Shown piece after piece: positions 14,998 through 24,147 of a DNA stretch of 64,000 nt; the stretch's first letter is position 1, and every line of letters begins with the position of its first letter. The position numbers and the translations under genes are program-made. The notes under the pieces are model-generated. The model was not told the DNA's origin, did no database searches, and saw only the letters and a program-made list of their open reading frames with translations. This stretch comes from Clostridia bacterium. GTDB taxonomy: Bacteria > Bacillota > Clostridia > Christensenellales > CAG-138. The stretch lies in contig JAFSEB010000063.1 of the NCBI GenBank assembly GCA_017435905.1, positions 1 through 64,000 of the forward strand, in the 5' to 3' direction.

Positions 14998-15222
14998 TCA
15001 ATCCGCATCATCCTGTGCGGCAAGAAGCCGCTTCAGCTTCTGCTTTGCCAAAAGACGCCGGTGTTCGGTAGCGCCTGCATTGACCGTGTAGGCGCCGCCT
15101 TCACGGTCAAGCACGTCACCTTCTTTGGCACAGGGGGCGATCAGCTCTTTCGGGATGCGGAGCGTCCCCTCTTCGTTTTCGCAGACCGCATAGCCGTTTT
15201 CAAATCTGTCGATCACCAGCAT
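14998..15222 (-). CDS. DUF3006 family protein
   Basis: The 74-residue protein starts MLVIDRFENGYAVCENEEGT and continues IPKELIAPCAKEGDVLDREG, the pattern of DUF3006. The N-terminal part looks like a small beta-barrel and the C-terminal HRRLLAKQKLKRLLAAQD is a basic helix. The function of the family is unknown. GGGGAGGG lies 7 nt before the ATG. It is convergent with the 53-codon gene, with no room for a terminator between their stops. Confidence 0.8.
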   Translation of the reverse strand: MLVIDRFENGYAVCENEEGTLRIPKELIAPCAKEGDVLDREGGAYTVNAGATEHRRLLAKQKLKRLLAAQDDAD

Positions 15223-15353
15223 GTTGGATCCCTCCCCGTATCATATCGTATTTCGAGCATATCATTTTCGCCTTTTCCACGCAAGAAGAGAAATGAATGT
15301 ACAAGAAAAAACTTTTTTTGCCTTCAAAGGCTGTTCCATAAGGCAAGGGGATA

Positions 15354-15362
15354 TGATACAAT
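15354..15362 (+). promoter_or_regulatory. Extended -10 promoter element
   Basis: TGATACAAT (TGn plus TACAAT) lies 30 nt before the small gene at 15393; the -35 (TTCCAT at 15334, 17-nt spacer) is poor, as is common for extended -10 promoters. Confidence 0.45.
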
Positions 15363-15392
15363 AAACAGGAACATATTAAGGGAGGTCATATT

Positions 15393-15644
15393 ATGGAACG
15401 CTCCTATGGCGAAATGAGAATCACACCTGAATTGTTGGAAGAATTGAAACGAAAAGCAATGATCCTTGAAGATGAGCTTGCGATCGAGGGCGGACGTGTG
15501 TTTGAAGCAACGGGCCGTTTGAATGATCCTGCCATCTGCAAAATGGGCGTTGAATATGAAAACCTGCAATTCGATATCGCAAAGTTCGAAACCCTGCTGA
15601 AAGAGGCAGAGGCTGCCGAATCCGATAAAAAAGGCAACAGCTGA
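15393..15644 (+). CDS. Small helical protein, function unknown
   Basis: This 83-residue protein is predicted almost entirely helical (ITPELLEELKRKAMILEDEL and QFDIAKFETLLKEAEAAESD), acidic and soluble. AAGGGAGG lies 7 nt before the ATG. I do not recognise a family; the SQELD signature of Spo0E-type phosphatases, which are of similar size, is not present. It is a single-gene unit ahead of cdaA with about 110 nt between them. Confidence 0.65.
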   Translation: MERSYGEMRITPELLEELKRKAMILEDELAIEGGRVFEATGRLNDPAICKMGVEYENLQFDIAKFETLLKEAEAAESDKKGNS

Positions 15645-15757
15645 ACAGCCTTTCAGGGATGAATAATCGGTAAACACTTCATGCGCTTCCTTTCTTTTTG
15701 CCCAAAGGGCGTAGTATAATACCACTTGCATTTTGATTGATTGAAAGGAGTTCAGCC

Positions 15758-16612
15758 TTGTCGCTTGATACACTGGTAAAAACGATCACAAGCGGCTTTA
15801 CAGAGATCCGCCTGTGGGATTTTCTGGATATTGCCATCATTGCGTTTTTCCTTTACAAACTGATCGTCTTCACGAAAGAGACCCGCGCCTTTCAGCTTCT
15901 GAAAGGTGTTGCGGTGCTTTTCGTTGCTGCTTTTATCAGCGATCTTCTGCAGCTTCCCACGCTGAGCTGGGTGCTCAATTCCGTGCTTGCCTCCGGTATT
16001 CTTGTGATCGTGGTGCTCTTTCAGCCTGAGATCAGAAAGACCCTTGAACACATCGGCAGGGGCAAGCTGTTCGTCAACGGTATCATTCAGGCTTTCCGCC
16101 CGGAGGATAATGAGATCGTAAACGAAATGCAGCTTGCGATCATGAACCTTGCCAGGCGCCATGTGGGTGCGCTCATCGTCATCGAACAGCGCACGGGGCT
16201 TGGAGAGATCATCTCCACCGGAACGAAGATCAACGGCACGATCTCTGCGCCGCTTCTTGAAAACATCTTTGAACCCAACACGCCGCTTCACGATGGCGCT
16301 GTGGTGATCCGTGACGGTTCCATCGCCGCTGCGGCCTGCTTCCTGCCCCTTGCGGAAGGCATTGCCGTCGCAAGAGAGCTCGGCACACGCCACAGGGCTG
16401 CGCTGGGTGTTTCGTCCGTGTCCGACAGCATCACTATCGTGGTATCGGAAGAGACCGGCGTCATCTCCTTTGCCCGTGACGGCAAGCTCGTGCGTTATGT
16501 AGACCAGAAGGCGCTGCACGATCTCCTTAAATCCATTTTCGTGGGCAAGGAAAATGCCGCAAAGGCCAACACGCTGAATATTCTCAAGCGGAGGGTGAAG
16601 CATGAAAAATAA
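15758..16612 (+). CDS. cdaA: Diadenylate cyclase CdaA
   Basis: The 284-residue membrane enzyme makes c-di-AMP from two ATP. Three N-terminal membrane segments (DIAIIAFFLYKLIVF, GVAVLFVAAFISDLL, LASGILVIVVLF) are followed by a DAC domain with PLHDGAVVIRDG (DGA motif) and GTRHRAALGVSSVSD (RHR motif). I place the start at TTG 15758 because AAAGGAG is 7 nt upstream. CdaR follows with an 11-nt overlap, the conserved cdaA-cdaR order; glmM, which usually comes third, is replaced here by an FAD oxidoreductase gene. Confidence 0.95.
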   Translation: MSLDTLVKTITSGFTEIRLWDFLDIAIIAFFLYKLIVFTKETRAFQLLKGVAVLFVAAFISDLLQLPTLSWVLNSVLASGILVIVVLFQPEIRKTLEHIGRGKLFVNGIIQAFRPEDNEIVNEMQLAIMNLARRHVGALIVIEQRTGLGEIISTGTKINGTISAPLLENIFEPNTPLHDGAVVIRDGSIAAAACFLPLAEGIAVARELGTRHRAALGVSSVSDSITIVVSEETGVISFARDGKLVRYVDQKALHDLLKSIFVGKENAAKANTLNILKRRVKHEK

Positions 16613-17900
16613 TGCGAAAAAGAACCGCTATTGGGATATCATCAAGCAGTGGCTCAAAAGCTTCTTTACAAAAAACATCGCCATCAAGGTATTGTCGCTG
16701 GTGTTTGCCATGCTCCTTTGGGGGTATGTGCTGATGACCGATAATCCCGAAAGGATCAAGACCATCACCGGTGTGCCCGTCAATATCGAGGGCGAAGCGG
16801 ATCTTGCCGCCCGCAGGCTCACGCTGATCGGCGGCCGTGACAGCATCGAGGAGGAGGTCAACGTGCGTGTCCGCACGGCGCTTACCTCCTATGCGGATCT
16901 CAATGCGGATGATATCACTGCGTCCGTCAGCCTGAACGGCATCTCTTCCAAGGGCGCACATTCCCTGATCATTTCCGCCCGTACTTCTTCGGGGCAGGTG
17001 GTCAGCATCTCTCCGAGCACCATTGCGGTGCAGGTGGATAAGCTCGTCAAAAGGCGGATCCCTGTGGAAGTCCGTACGGAAGGCGATCTTCCCGATAATT
17101 ACTGGATGGGTTCCGTGCAGGTGGACCGTACCTATATCGAGCTTGAGGGCGCAGAGTCCGATCTGGCGGATATCGTCAGGGCAGAAGGCGTTATCGATAT
17201 CAATGGCCGCACCGAGTCCTTCAATCAGTCCATTATGCTTACGCTGTATAATGAAGCCGGGGAAGAGGTGGAATCCACCGGTCTCTTTGGTTCCATGGCG
17301 ACCTGCGTTGCAAAACTTGAGATTATGCCCTCCAAGGTGGTGCCCATCGATGTGGAAGGTGCGATCATCGGCCGCTATGCGCTGCCCGAAAATTTTGAGA
17401 TCGCCAGCTACGGAACGGCACTTGAGGAAAATGTGGCACGCATCGTCGGCGATGAGGAGACCCTCGCCAAGATCAGCTCACTTGCTCTTGAAGTCCTTGA
17501 TATTTCCGGCATGACGGAACCTGTGGAAAAGGAACTTGCCATCCTCCTTCCGGAGGATGTGAAGATCATCGGCGATGATACCGTGAAAATGCATGTCGTG
17601 ATCCGTGAAAAAACGGGCACCAGCGCTTTTACGGAACTTCCCATCTCGGTTATCGGCCTTGGTGAGAAGCAGAGCGCCGTTCTTTCTTCGGAAACAGCAA
17701 GCATTCTGCTTGACGGTCGTGTCAGCCTGCTTTCGGGCATCACCCGCGGCGATATTGAAGTGTATGCGGATGTGACCGGTCTTGGCATCGGTGCGCATGA
17801 GATCCAGCTTGCTGTCAGCATCGGCGGGGAAGCGATCCCTTCCGATCTGCAATGCCAGTTCGTATCCGCTGCCGCTGTTTCGGTAACCATTACAGAATAA
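16602..17900 (+). CDS. cdaR: CdaR, YbbR-domain regulator of CdaA
   Basis: The 432-residue protein has one N-terminal membrane segment (AIKVLSLVFAMLLWGYVL, with the typical KNIAIKVLSL start) and about four extracytoplasmic YbbR repeats, recognisable by recurrent segments such as GVPVNIEGEADL, RRIPVEVRTEGDLPD and VVPIDVEGAIIG. CdaR binds CdaA in the membrane and modulates c-di-AMP synthesis. The gene overlaps the end of cdaA. Confidence 0.92.
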   Translation: MKNNAKKNRYWDIIKQWLKSFFTKNIAIKVLSLVFAMLLWGYVLMTDNPERIKTITGVPVNIEGEADLAARRLTLIGGRDSIEEEVNVRVRTALTSYADLNADDITASVSLNGISSKGAHSLIISARTSSGQVVSISPSTIAVQVDKLVKRRIPVEVRTEGDLPDNYWMGSVQVDRTYIELEGAESDLADIVRAEGVIDINGRTESFNQSIMLTLYNEAGEEVESTGLFGSMATCVAKLEIMPSKVVPIDVEGAIIGRYALPENFEIASYGTALEENVARIVGDEETLAKISSLALEVLDISGMTEPVEKELAILLPEDVKIIGDDTVKMHVVIREKTGTSAFTELPISVIGLGEKQSAVLSSETASILLDGRVSLLSGITRGDIEVYADVTGLGIGAHEIQLAVSIGGEAIPSDLQCQFVSAAAVSVTITE

Positions 17901-17911
17901 AAAGGAACACA

Positions 17912-19519
17912 ATGGCACTGATCCTGTCTGAATTGAAAATGCCGCTCCATGCGGAGGAGTCCTCGCTCAAAGAATTTGCGGCGAGGGCTCTTAATATGTC
18001 GGAAAATGCCATCCTTTCCCTTCAGGTGAAGCGCATTTCCCTTGATGCACGAAAGAAGGATGACATTTGCTTCAGCTATACGGTGGAGGTCACGCTGTCG
18101 AAAAAAGACGAGGCACGAGCGCTGAAAAAAGGCGGTCGTGTCGCTGCCGCACCTGAGAAAAAAGCACGGGAACTGACCTTTGGCACGGAGCCGCTTCCTG
18201 CACCCATCGTGGTGGTGGGGCTTGGTCCTGCAGGCCTTTTTGCCGCTTATACGCTTGCAAAGTACGGCTATAAGCCCATCGTAATTGAACGGGGACGGGA
18301 TGTGGACTCCCGCCGTGCCGATGTAGCGGATTTTTGGAAAACCGGCAGGCTCAATGAAAGCAGCAACGCCGTTTTCGGTGAAGGCGGTGCAGGCACGTTT
18401 TCCGACGGCAAGCTGACGACCCGCATCAAAGATCTGCGGTCGCACGATGTGGTGGATATCCTTGCACAATACGGTGCGCCGGAAGAGATCCGTGTGATGG
18501 CAAAGCCGCATATCGGCACGGACAAGCTTGTTTCCGTGGTAAAAAACATGCGCCTTGCGATCCTGCACATGGGCGGAGAAGTCCGCTTTGAGACACGCTT
18601 CTGCGGCGTTGAGCGGCAGAGCGACAGGCTCACCGCTATCTATGCACAAACGCCTGCCGGCAGGGAGCGAATCCCCTGCGCGGCTTGCATTCTTGCAACC
18701 GGGCACGGTGCATCCGATACATATCGCCTTCTTTCCGAAGAAGGGTTTTTGATGCAGGCAAAGCCCTTTGCAATGGGCGTTCGCATCGAACATCCCCGTG
18801 AGCTGATCGACCGTTCGCAATACGGCAAGTTTGCAGGGCATCCCCGGCTTGGTGCGGCGGAATACCACCTTTCCGGGCAAAGCGGAGACCGTGGCGTATA
18901 TACGTTCTGCATGTGCCCCGGCGGACAGGTGGTTGCCTGTTCTTCCGAGCAGGGCGGCATCGTCACCAACGGCATGAGCCATTATGCACGAAATGCGGAA
19001 AACTCCAACGCCGCCGTGATCGTGCAAGTGGATGAGCGTGATTATGATAACAGCGATCCTCTCGCCGGGCTTCGCTTCCGTGAGGAATTGGAGCGGGCCG
19101 CATTTCGCCTTGGCGGTGGTGATTTTGTTGCACCGGCAGCACAGGTGGGGGATTACCTTGCAGGACGCACGTCAAAAGGCTTCGGCAGTGTGAAACCAAG
19201 CTATACACCCGGCGTTAAGCCCTCCGATCTTTCCGCCTGCCTGCCTGATTTTATGGCTGCAGGCATCAGGGACGGTATTCGGGCGTTTGGCCGAAAACTG
19301 AAGGGCTACGATATGCCGGAAGCCGTGATCACAGCGGTGGAAAGCCGTACCAGTGCACCGGTGCGCATTCTTCGCAACGAGCTTGGCGAAGCGCCCACCT
19401 GCAGTGGCTTTTATCCTGCGGGAGAGGGTGCCGGCTATGCAGGCGGCATCGTCAGCGCTGCCGTTGACGGTATGCGTGCCGCAGAGCGTGTGATGGAGAA
19501 GTATAAGCCCTGCGATTGA
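17912..19519 (+). CDS. FAD-dependent oxidoreductase (COG2509 type)
   Basis: The 535-residue protein has an N-terminal domain of about 90 residues and then a dinucleotide-binding motif (IVVVGLGPAGLFAAYTLAKY) and the family segments SSNAVFGEGGAGTFSDGKLT, YTFCMCPGGQVV and YPAGEGAGYAGGIVSAAVDG. These define the uncharacterised FAD-dependent dehydrogenases of COG2509; the substrate is unknown. ATG 17912 follows AAAGGAACACA, 11 nt after the cdaR stop, so it is probably cotranscribed with cdaA-cdaR. Confidence 0.85.
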   Translation: MALILSELKMPLHAEESSLKEFAARALNMSENAILSLQVKRISLDARKKDDICFSYTVEVTLSKKDEARALKKGGRVAAAPEKKARELTFGTEPLPAPIVVVGLGPAGLFAAYTLAKYGYKPIVIERGRDVDSRRADVADFWKTGRLNESSNAVFGEGGAGTFSDGKLTTRIKDLRSHDVVDILAQYGAPEEIRVMAKPHIGTDKLVSVVKNMRLAILHMGGEVRFETRFCGVERQSDRLTAIYAQTPAGRERIPCAACILATGHGASDTYRLLSEEGFLMQAKPFAMGVRIEHPRELIDRSQYGKFAGHPRLGAAEYHLSGQSGDRGVYTFCMCPGGQVVACSSEQGGIVTNGMSHYARNAENSNAAVIVQVDERDYDNSDPLAGLRFREELERAAFRLGGGDFVAPAAQVGDYLAGRTSKGFGSVKPSYTPGVKPSDLSACLPDFMAAGIRDGIRAFGRKLKGYDMPEAVITAVESRTSAPVRILRNELGEAPTCSGFYPAGEGAGYAGGIVSAAVDGMRAAERVMEKYKPCD

Positions 19520-19553
19520 ATCCTTCGAGCATAAACGGCAGAAAGGAGAGACA

Positions 19554-20554
19554 ATGGATCCGTTGATCAGCGTCATCATTCCGGTATATAAAGTTGAGCC
19601 GTATTTGCGTGAATGCGTGGATTCCGTGCTTGCACAAACCTATCAAAATCTGGAGATCATTCTTGTGGATGACGGCTCTCCGGATAATTGCCCTGCGATC
19701 TGTGATGAATATGCGGAAAATGATCCTCGTGTCAAGGTCATCCATAAAAAGAATGGTGGATTGTCGGATGCAAGAAATGCCGGCATGGCATATATGCAGG
19801 GCGCATATGTCGGCTTTGTTGACAGTGATGATTGGATAGAACCGCATATGTATGAAACGCTGCATGCGCTGATGAAGAAATATGATGCGGATATGGCATT
19901 CGGCGGCGTGGCGGACGATGAAATATGCGAGGGGAATACAGTAACGGTACGCTGTTCCGACTATGGCAAAATGCCTTTTGCGGAAGATAGTCTGTCTGCA
20001 ATGAAACGGTATTTTCACGGTTCCTGGGCTGCATGGGACAAGCTATACAAGAGAGAACTGTTTGACGGCATTTGCTATCCGGTAGGGGAGATCAACGAGG
20101 ATGAAGCCATTGTGCTGCACCTGCTTGACCGCTGTAAAACAGTATGTTACACCAACGAAGTTTTGTATCATTATGTGAAACGTGTGGACGGCAGCAACAT
20201 CACTACCGCTTCTTTTTCATTGAAAAAACTTGATTGGGTCAAGCATTGTCGGGAAAACCTTGCTTTTATCCGGCAGCATTATCCTGAACTTGAGGCAGAT
20301 GCCGCTTATCGCTACCGGGGAAGCATTTTGTGGGCAATGCGGGAAATCGCATTGTCGAAAAACGGGTTTTCTCAAGAAACTACCGAACTGATTCGTCAGT
20401 TGAAAGAAAACAAAGCACTTTTTTTCATGTGGGGTTCGTGCATCGCTTTGACCTGCTGCTGCTCATCCTTCTGCTGTTTTTTCCTTTTTGTTTTTTTAAG
20501 ACACTCCTGCGCATCAAACGCTATGCATGGAAGGCTGTAAGGAGAGAAAACTAA
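19554..20554 (+). pseudogene. Family 2 glycosyltransferase with a poly-T frameshift near the C-terminus
   Basis: The GT-A domain is intact: ISVIIPVYKVEPYLRECVDS, ILVDDGSPDNCPAICDEYA, GGLSDARNAGMAY and the metal-binding FVDSDDW. At the T7 run 20419-20425 the frame shifts: as written, the tail becomes an odd Cys-rich stretch ending at 20540. One more T restores ALFFHVGFVHRFDLLLLILL and a basic end (KTLLRIKRYAWKAVRREN) that stops at 20554, overlapping the next gene by one base, as expected in this packed operon. So a one-base deletion, a read error or slippage at the tract is likely. It begins the surface-glycan operon; AAAGGAG precedes the ATG. Confidence 0.8.
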
Positions 20555-21543
20555 TGCGCATTCAACCGCTTGTTACAATTATTATTCCGGTTTATAAGGC
20601 AGAACACTTTCTGAATGAATGTGTCGATTCCATTCTTGCGTAAAGCTATGAAAACCTTGAAGTAATTCTTGTGGATGACGGTTCTCCCGATAATTGCGGT
20701 GTGATCTGTGATCGCTATGCCGATTCAGACAAAAGAGTCCGAGTCGTTCACCAGCCTAATAAAGGTGTGGCTGCAGCAAGAAATGCAGGCCTTCCGCTTG
20801 CAAAAGGTGAGTATCTGTTCTTTGTTGATTCTGACGATTATCTTGCTGAGGGCTGTATTGAAAAACATATTTCCGTTGCACTAATGCATGATGCGGATAT
20901 GGTTTGCGCTCAAAGCTGCAATGTTGATGAAAATGGACTTTTGATCAATAAGAAAACGGCAGAACAGGTTGATCCTGTCGTGATGGATGCAAACAGTGCC
21001 ATGCGCTATTATGCCACCAAAATGTGGGGGCCATGGAATCGTTTGATCAAAAAAGAAGTACATGAGAATATACGATTCCCCCAATATAGGATCCACGAAG
21101 ATGAGGCAATCAAGTTTTTGCTTTTGGAGCGGTGCAGAAAAGTAGTGGAAATCCCGGACATTTTATATATGTACCGGCAGCATGGCAGCAGTATTACAGC
21201 AACCGGCGATGCAGATCGCATGGATATGTTTTATAGCTGTCTGAAAAACTACCAATACCTAGAAGAAAACCATAAGGATATCTGCCGGCTTTTTTTACAA
21301 TCTCTATGTGACAGCGCCTTATTGAATCTATCACTTTTGATCAGAAAGAAGGATCTTGATCGAATCACAGAAATTACTGATTTTGCAAAGCAATATTTTC
21401 TGCGCATCATGATAAGCGGCGGCGTTTCTGTTTCAAGGAAGCTTAGGTTTGTTCTCGTTGCGATTTCAAACTGGAAGAAGGAAATGTGTCTTTACGTTCG
21501 ATTTTATTCCCGGCTTGAAACAATTAGAAAGGAAGCTAAATGA
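20554..21543 (+). pseudogene. Family 2 glycosyltransferase interrupted by a nonsense codon
   Basis: The full frame from ATG 20554 reads VTIIIPVYKAEHFLNECVDS, then at codon 30 a TAA (20641-20643) stands where the neighbour gene and the family have CAA (Gln, in SVLAQTYQNLE). Downstream the frame is intact to 21543, with VILVDDGSPDNCGVICDRYA, GVAAARNAG and FFVDSDDY. A restart at GTG 20671 would lose the first beta-strand and the nucleotide-binding Pro-Val-Tyr, so activity is unlikely. One C-to-T change explains the lesion. The end overlaps the next gene by 4 nt. Confidence 0.85.
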
Positions 21544-22562
21544 AAAAGGCTTGTTTTGTCATTCCTTACTTTGGAAAACTGCCTGCAACTATGCCGGCCT
21601 TTCTACGGTCCTGCAGTGAGAATCCCGATTATAGCTGGCTTCTTGTTACTGATGACCGTACAGAGTATGCGTATCCTGAAAACGTGCAGTGCAAATACTG
21701 CACTTTTTCTGATTTCGTACATCGGGTACAAGCATGTTTTGATTTTCCTATTGCGCTGAATAAGCCATATAAGATTTGTGATTTTCGGGCAGCTTTCGGC
21801 ATTATTTTTGCGGAGGAATTGCAAGAGTATTGCTTTTGGGGTCACTGTGATCTCGATCAGTACTTCGGCAAAATCAGCCGATTTATCAAGGATGAGATAC
21901 TGGACCAATATGATAAGATTCTTTGCCTCGGGCATTTTACGCTTTTCCGAAATACGGAATTCATCAATAACATGTATCTTAATGCAGACATAAAGAACGG
22001 GCAGGGGTACCGTCAGGCTTTTTCCGAAGAAAAGCATTGGATTTTTGATGAATGGCCCGAGGATAATACAAGCATCAACCGTATCATGAAGCAGCAAAAC
22101 GTTAATACATTTTACCGGCATGATGCTTTCTGTGATCTTGTACCGTTTTGCAGCTGCTTTCAGCGTTATATTTTTGATCATACAACGGAAAAATGGATAA
22201 AAGAGAATATTCGGAATACGGTTTTCGTTTGGGATAAGGGCACACTGTACCGCTGTTATTATGATAGAGACAAAGGTCTTGTCAGAGAGGAAACACTTTA
22301 TGTCCATATCAGGCAGAGAAAAATGAAAATGACTGCGTTCAGCAATAATACAGAGGTCTTTGCCATTTCCCCCAATCGGATCGTCTCCCATACAGGGAAT
22401 AAAGCGGTTAATGCAGAATCTTTGCTTTTCAAATCAAAGCTGCGCAGCTTGTTTTTTCCTGATGAACTGAAACGAAGAACGGTATTGCTGTTTGCTTATT
22501 ACCGCGGTGCAGTAAGGAGAGTAAAAAAGATCGTACAAACCATAAAAGGGCAAGAAGTTTGA
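21540..22562 (+). CDS. DUF6625-like polysaccharide biosynthesis protein
   Basis: The 340-residue protein begins KKACFVIPYFGKLPATMPAF, followed by a Rossmann-like stretch (YSWLLVTDDRTEYAYPENV) and a conserved WGHCDLDQYFG motif with the Asp pair expected of a GT-A metal site. These features match the DUF6625 proteins found in capsule and wall glycan clusters, which are probably glycosyltransferases; the donor is unknown. It overlaps the previous gene (ATGA) and the flippase gene (TGATG). Confidence 0.75.
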   Translation: MKKACFVIPYFGKLPATMPAFLRSCSENPDYSWLLVTDDRTEYAYPENVQCKYCTFSDFVHRVQACFDFPIALNKPYKICDFRAAFGIIFAEELQEYCFWGHCDLDQYFGKISRFIKDEILDQYDKILCLGHFTLFRNTEFINNMYLNADIKNGQGYRQAFSEEKHWIFDEWPEDNTSINRIMKQQNVNTFYRHDAFCDLVPFCSCFQRYIFDHTTEKWIKENIRNTVFVWDKGTLYRCYYDRDKGLVREETLYVHIRQRKMKMTAFSNNTEVFAISPNRIVSHTGNKAVNAESLLFKSKLRSLFFPDELKRRTVLLFAYYRGAVRRVKKIVQTIKGQEV

Positions 22563-24067
22563 TGAAGGACAGCAAACAAAAAAAGAATATCATCATCAGT
22601 GCATTCAGCTATATTGTTACTACCGTTACGGCGATCCTGATTCCGAGATTGATCATGGTCAATCTTGGTTCGGAGGCAAACGGGCTTTTGTTGTCCATCA
22701 ACCAGATTTTGGCATATTTAGGCTTGATGGAAGCAGGTGTTGGAACTGTCACGGTGCAGGCGTTGTATAAACCTGTTGCGGAAGACGACCGCAGCGGCAT
22801 CAACGGCATTCTTGCCGCAACGCAAAAGTATTACTGCCGCACAGGGATGTTTTATTTGGCGGCGGTTGCGGTCCTTTCCCTTGTTTATCCGTTTTTGGTT
22901 AAAACGGAGCTTCCGAGGAGTACTGTGATCGCCGTTGCTTTATTGAGCGGCAGCGCAGGCGCACTGAATTACTTTTTTCATGGAAAGTATAGCCTTTTGC
23001 TTCAGGCGGAAGGAAAACAGTATATCGGTACTGGCATATTTATGGTCATTCATGTTTTGATGAATTTGGCCAAGGTGACCCTCCTGCTGTGTGGCCTTGA
23101 TGTGATAGCGGTGCAAACTGCGTATCTGCTTGCAATTGCGCTGCAATCCTGTGCGGTCTGTCTGTACGTGCGTCGGCATTATAAATGGCTTGATATGAGA
23201 TGCAAGCCGAATGAAAAAGCGATCGAGCAGAAACATTCTGTTTTGCTGCATCAAATCTGCGGCCTGATTTTCGGCAATACCGATTCCGTTCTTCTTACAG
23301 TGACATGGGGGTTAAAATATGTCAGCATTTATGCCGTCTATTCCATGATCATCAGTCAGCTTGGCACTCTTACGGGAATACCGTTATCCGGTTTTATGTA
23401 TTCACTCGGACAGAAGTATCAAACTGACTTTGAACGGTTTAAAGAAGAATTTGGATTGTTTGAATTTGGAATAGTGGTTCTTACATTCCTTCTTGGCAGC
23501 GTTTGCGCCGTTATGATCGTTCCGTTTGTCAAACTCTATACTGCCGGCGTTACGGATGTTGACTATCAAAATGCGCTATATCCCGTTCTGTTTCTTGCAG
23601 TTTTTTTGCTTTCGAACATCCGGTTGCCTGCCCAAACGGCTATTACCGTTGCAGGGCATTTCAAGAATACGACAAAGCAGGCTGTTTTTGAAACGGGGAT
23701 CAATATTCTTGTATCGCTTGCATTACTGAAACGGTTTGGCATTGTTGGCGTATTGATCGGGTCCGTTGCTGCATTGCTGTACAGGACGAATGATATGATC
23801 GTTTACTCTGCAAAGATGATCCATAAGCGCAGTATAAAAACAACTTATTTGCGTTTGTTGCGTAATTTTGCTTTGTTTCTTGTTTTCTGTTTCTGGGGAT
23901 GGTTGGCACCGATTTCTTGCAGTTCTTTCTTCGCATTTGTGTTATGGGGAACGGCTGTTTCGGTGGTCGCAGCCGTTGTGTTTGCGGGAGTAAACGCACT
24001 GTGTGAGCGTGATACAGCCGCATCTTTTTGGTCTTCTGTTTGCAAACGCAAAAGTTCATTCTCATGA
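22562..24067 (+). CDS. Wzx-type oligosaccharide flippase
   Basis: The 501-residue integral membrane protein has about 12-14 membrane segments. The N-terminal pattern IIISAFSYIVTTVTAILIPR, NLGSEANGLLLSINQILAYL and EAGVGTVTVQALYKP is typical of the Firmicute branch of polysaccharide transporters (MATE/MVF superfamily), which flip lipid-linked repeat units. It is the last gene of the operon; the start overlaps the preceding stop (TGATG). Base composition from 20.5 to 24 kb is visibly AT-richer than in the flanks, suggesting transfer of the cluster. Confidence 0.88.
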   Translation: MKDSKQKKNIIISAFSYIVTTVTAILIPRLIMVNLGSEANGLLLSINQILAYLGLMEAGVGTVTVQALYKPVAEDDRSGINGILAATQKYYCRTGMFYLAAVAVLSLVYPFLVKTELPRSTVIAVALLSGSAGALNYFFHGKYSLLLQAEGKQYIGTGIFMVIHVLMNLAKVTLLLCGLDVIAVQTAYLLAIALQSCAVCLYVRRHYKWLDMRCKPNEKAIEQKHSVLLHQICGLIFGNTDSVLLTVTWGLKYVSIYAVYSMIISQLGTLTGIPLSGFMYSLGQKYQTDFERFKEEFGLFEFGIVVLTFLLGSVCAVMIVPFVKLYTAGVTDVDYQNALYPVLFLAVFLLSNIRLPAQTAITVAGHFKNTTKQAVFETGINILVSLALLKRFGIVGVLIGSVAALLYRTNDMIVYSAKMIHKRSIKTTYLRLLRNFALFLVFCFWGWLAPISCSSFFAFVLWGTAVSVVAAVVFAGVNALCERDTAASFWSSVCKRKSSFS

Positions 24068-24088
24068 TTTGCGTTATCCCACCTTCCT

Positions 24089-24117
24089 TTGCAAGCAGCC
24101 CTTTCATGTGTTACACT
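24089..24117 (+). promoter_or_regulatory. Sigma-A promoter of the lipoprotein gene
   Basis: TTGCAA (24089-24094) and TACACT (24112-24117) are 17 nt apart, 30 nt before the start codon at 24148. Confidence 0.55.
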
Positions 24118-24147
24118 ATAAAAAAACGGTAAAGGACCATTTGTGAT

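Noticed and set aside
20641-20643. TAA as a recoded sense codon
   Set aside because: Other genes in the window end normally at TAA, and a single C-to-T change explains it better than recoding.
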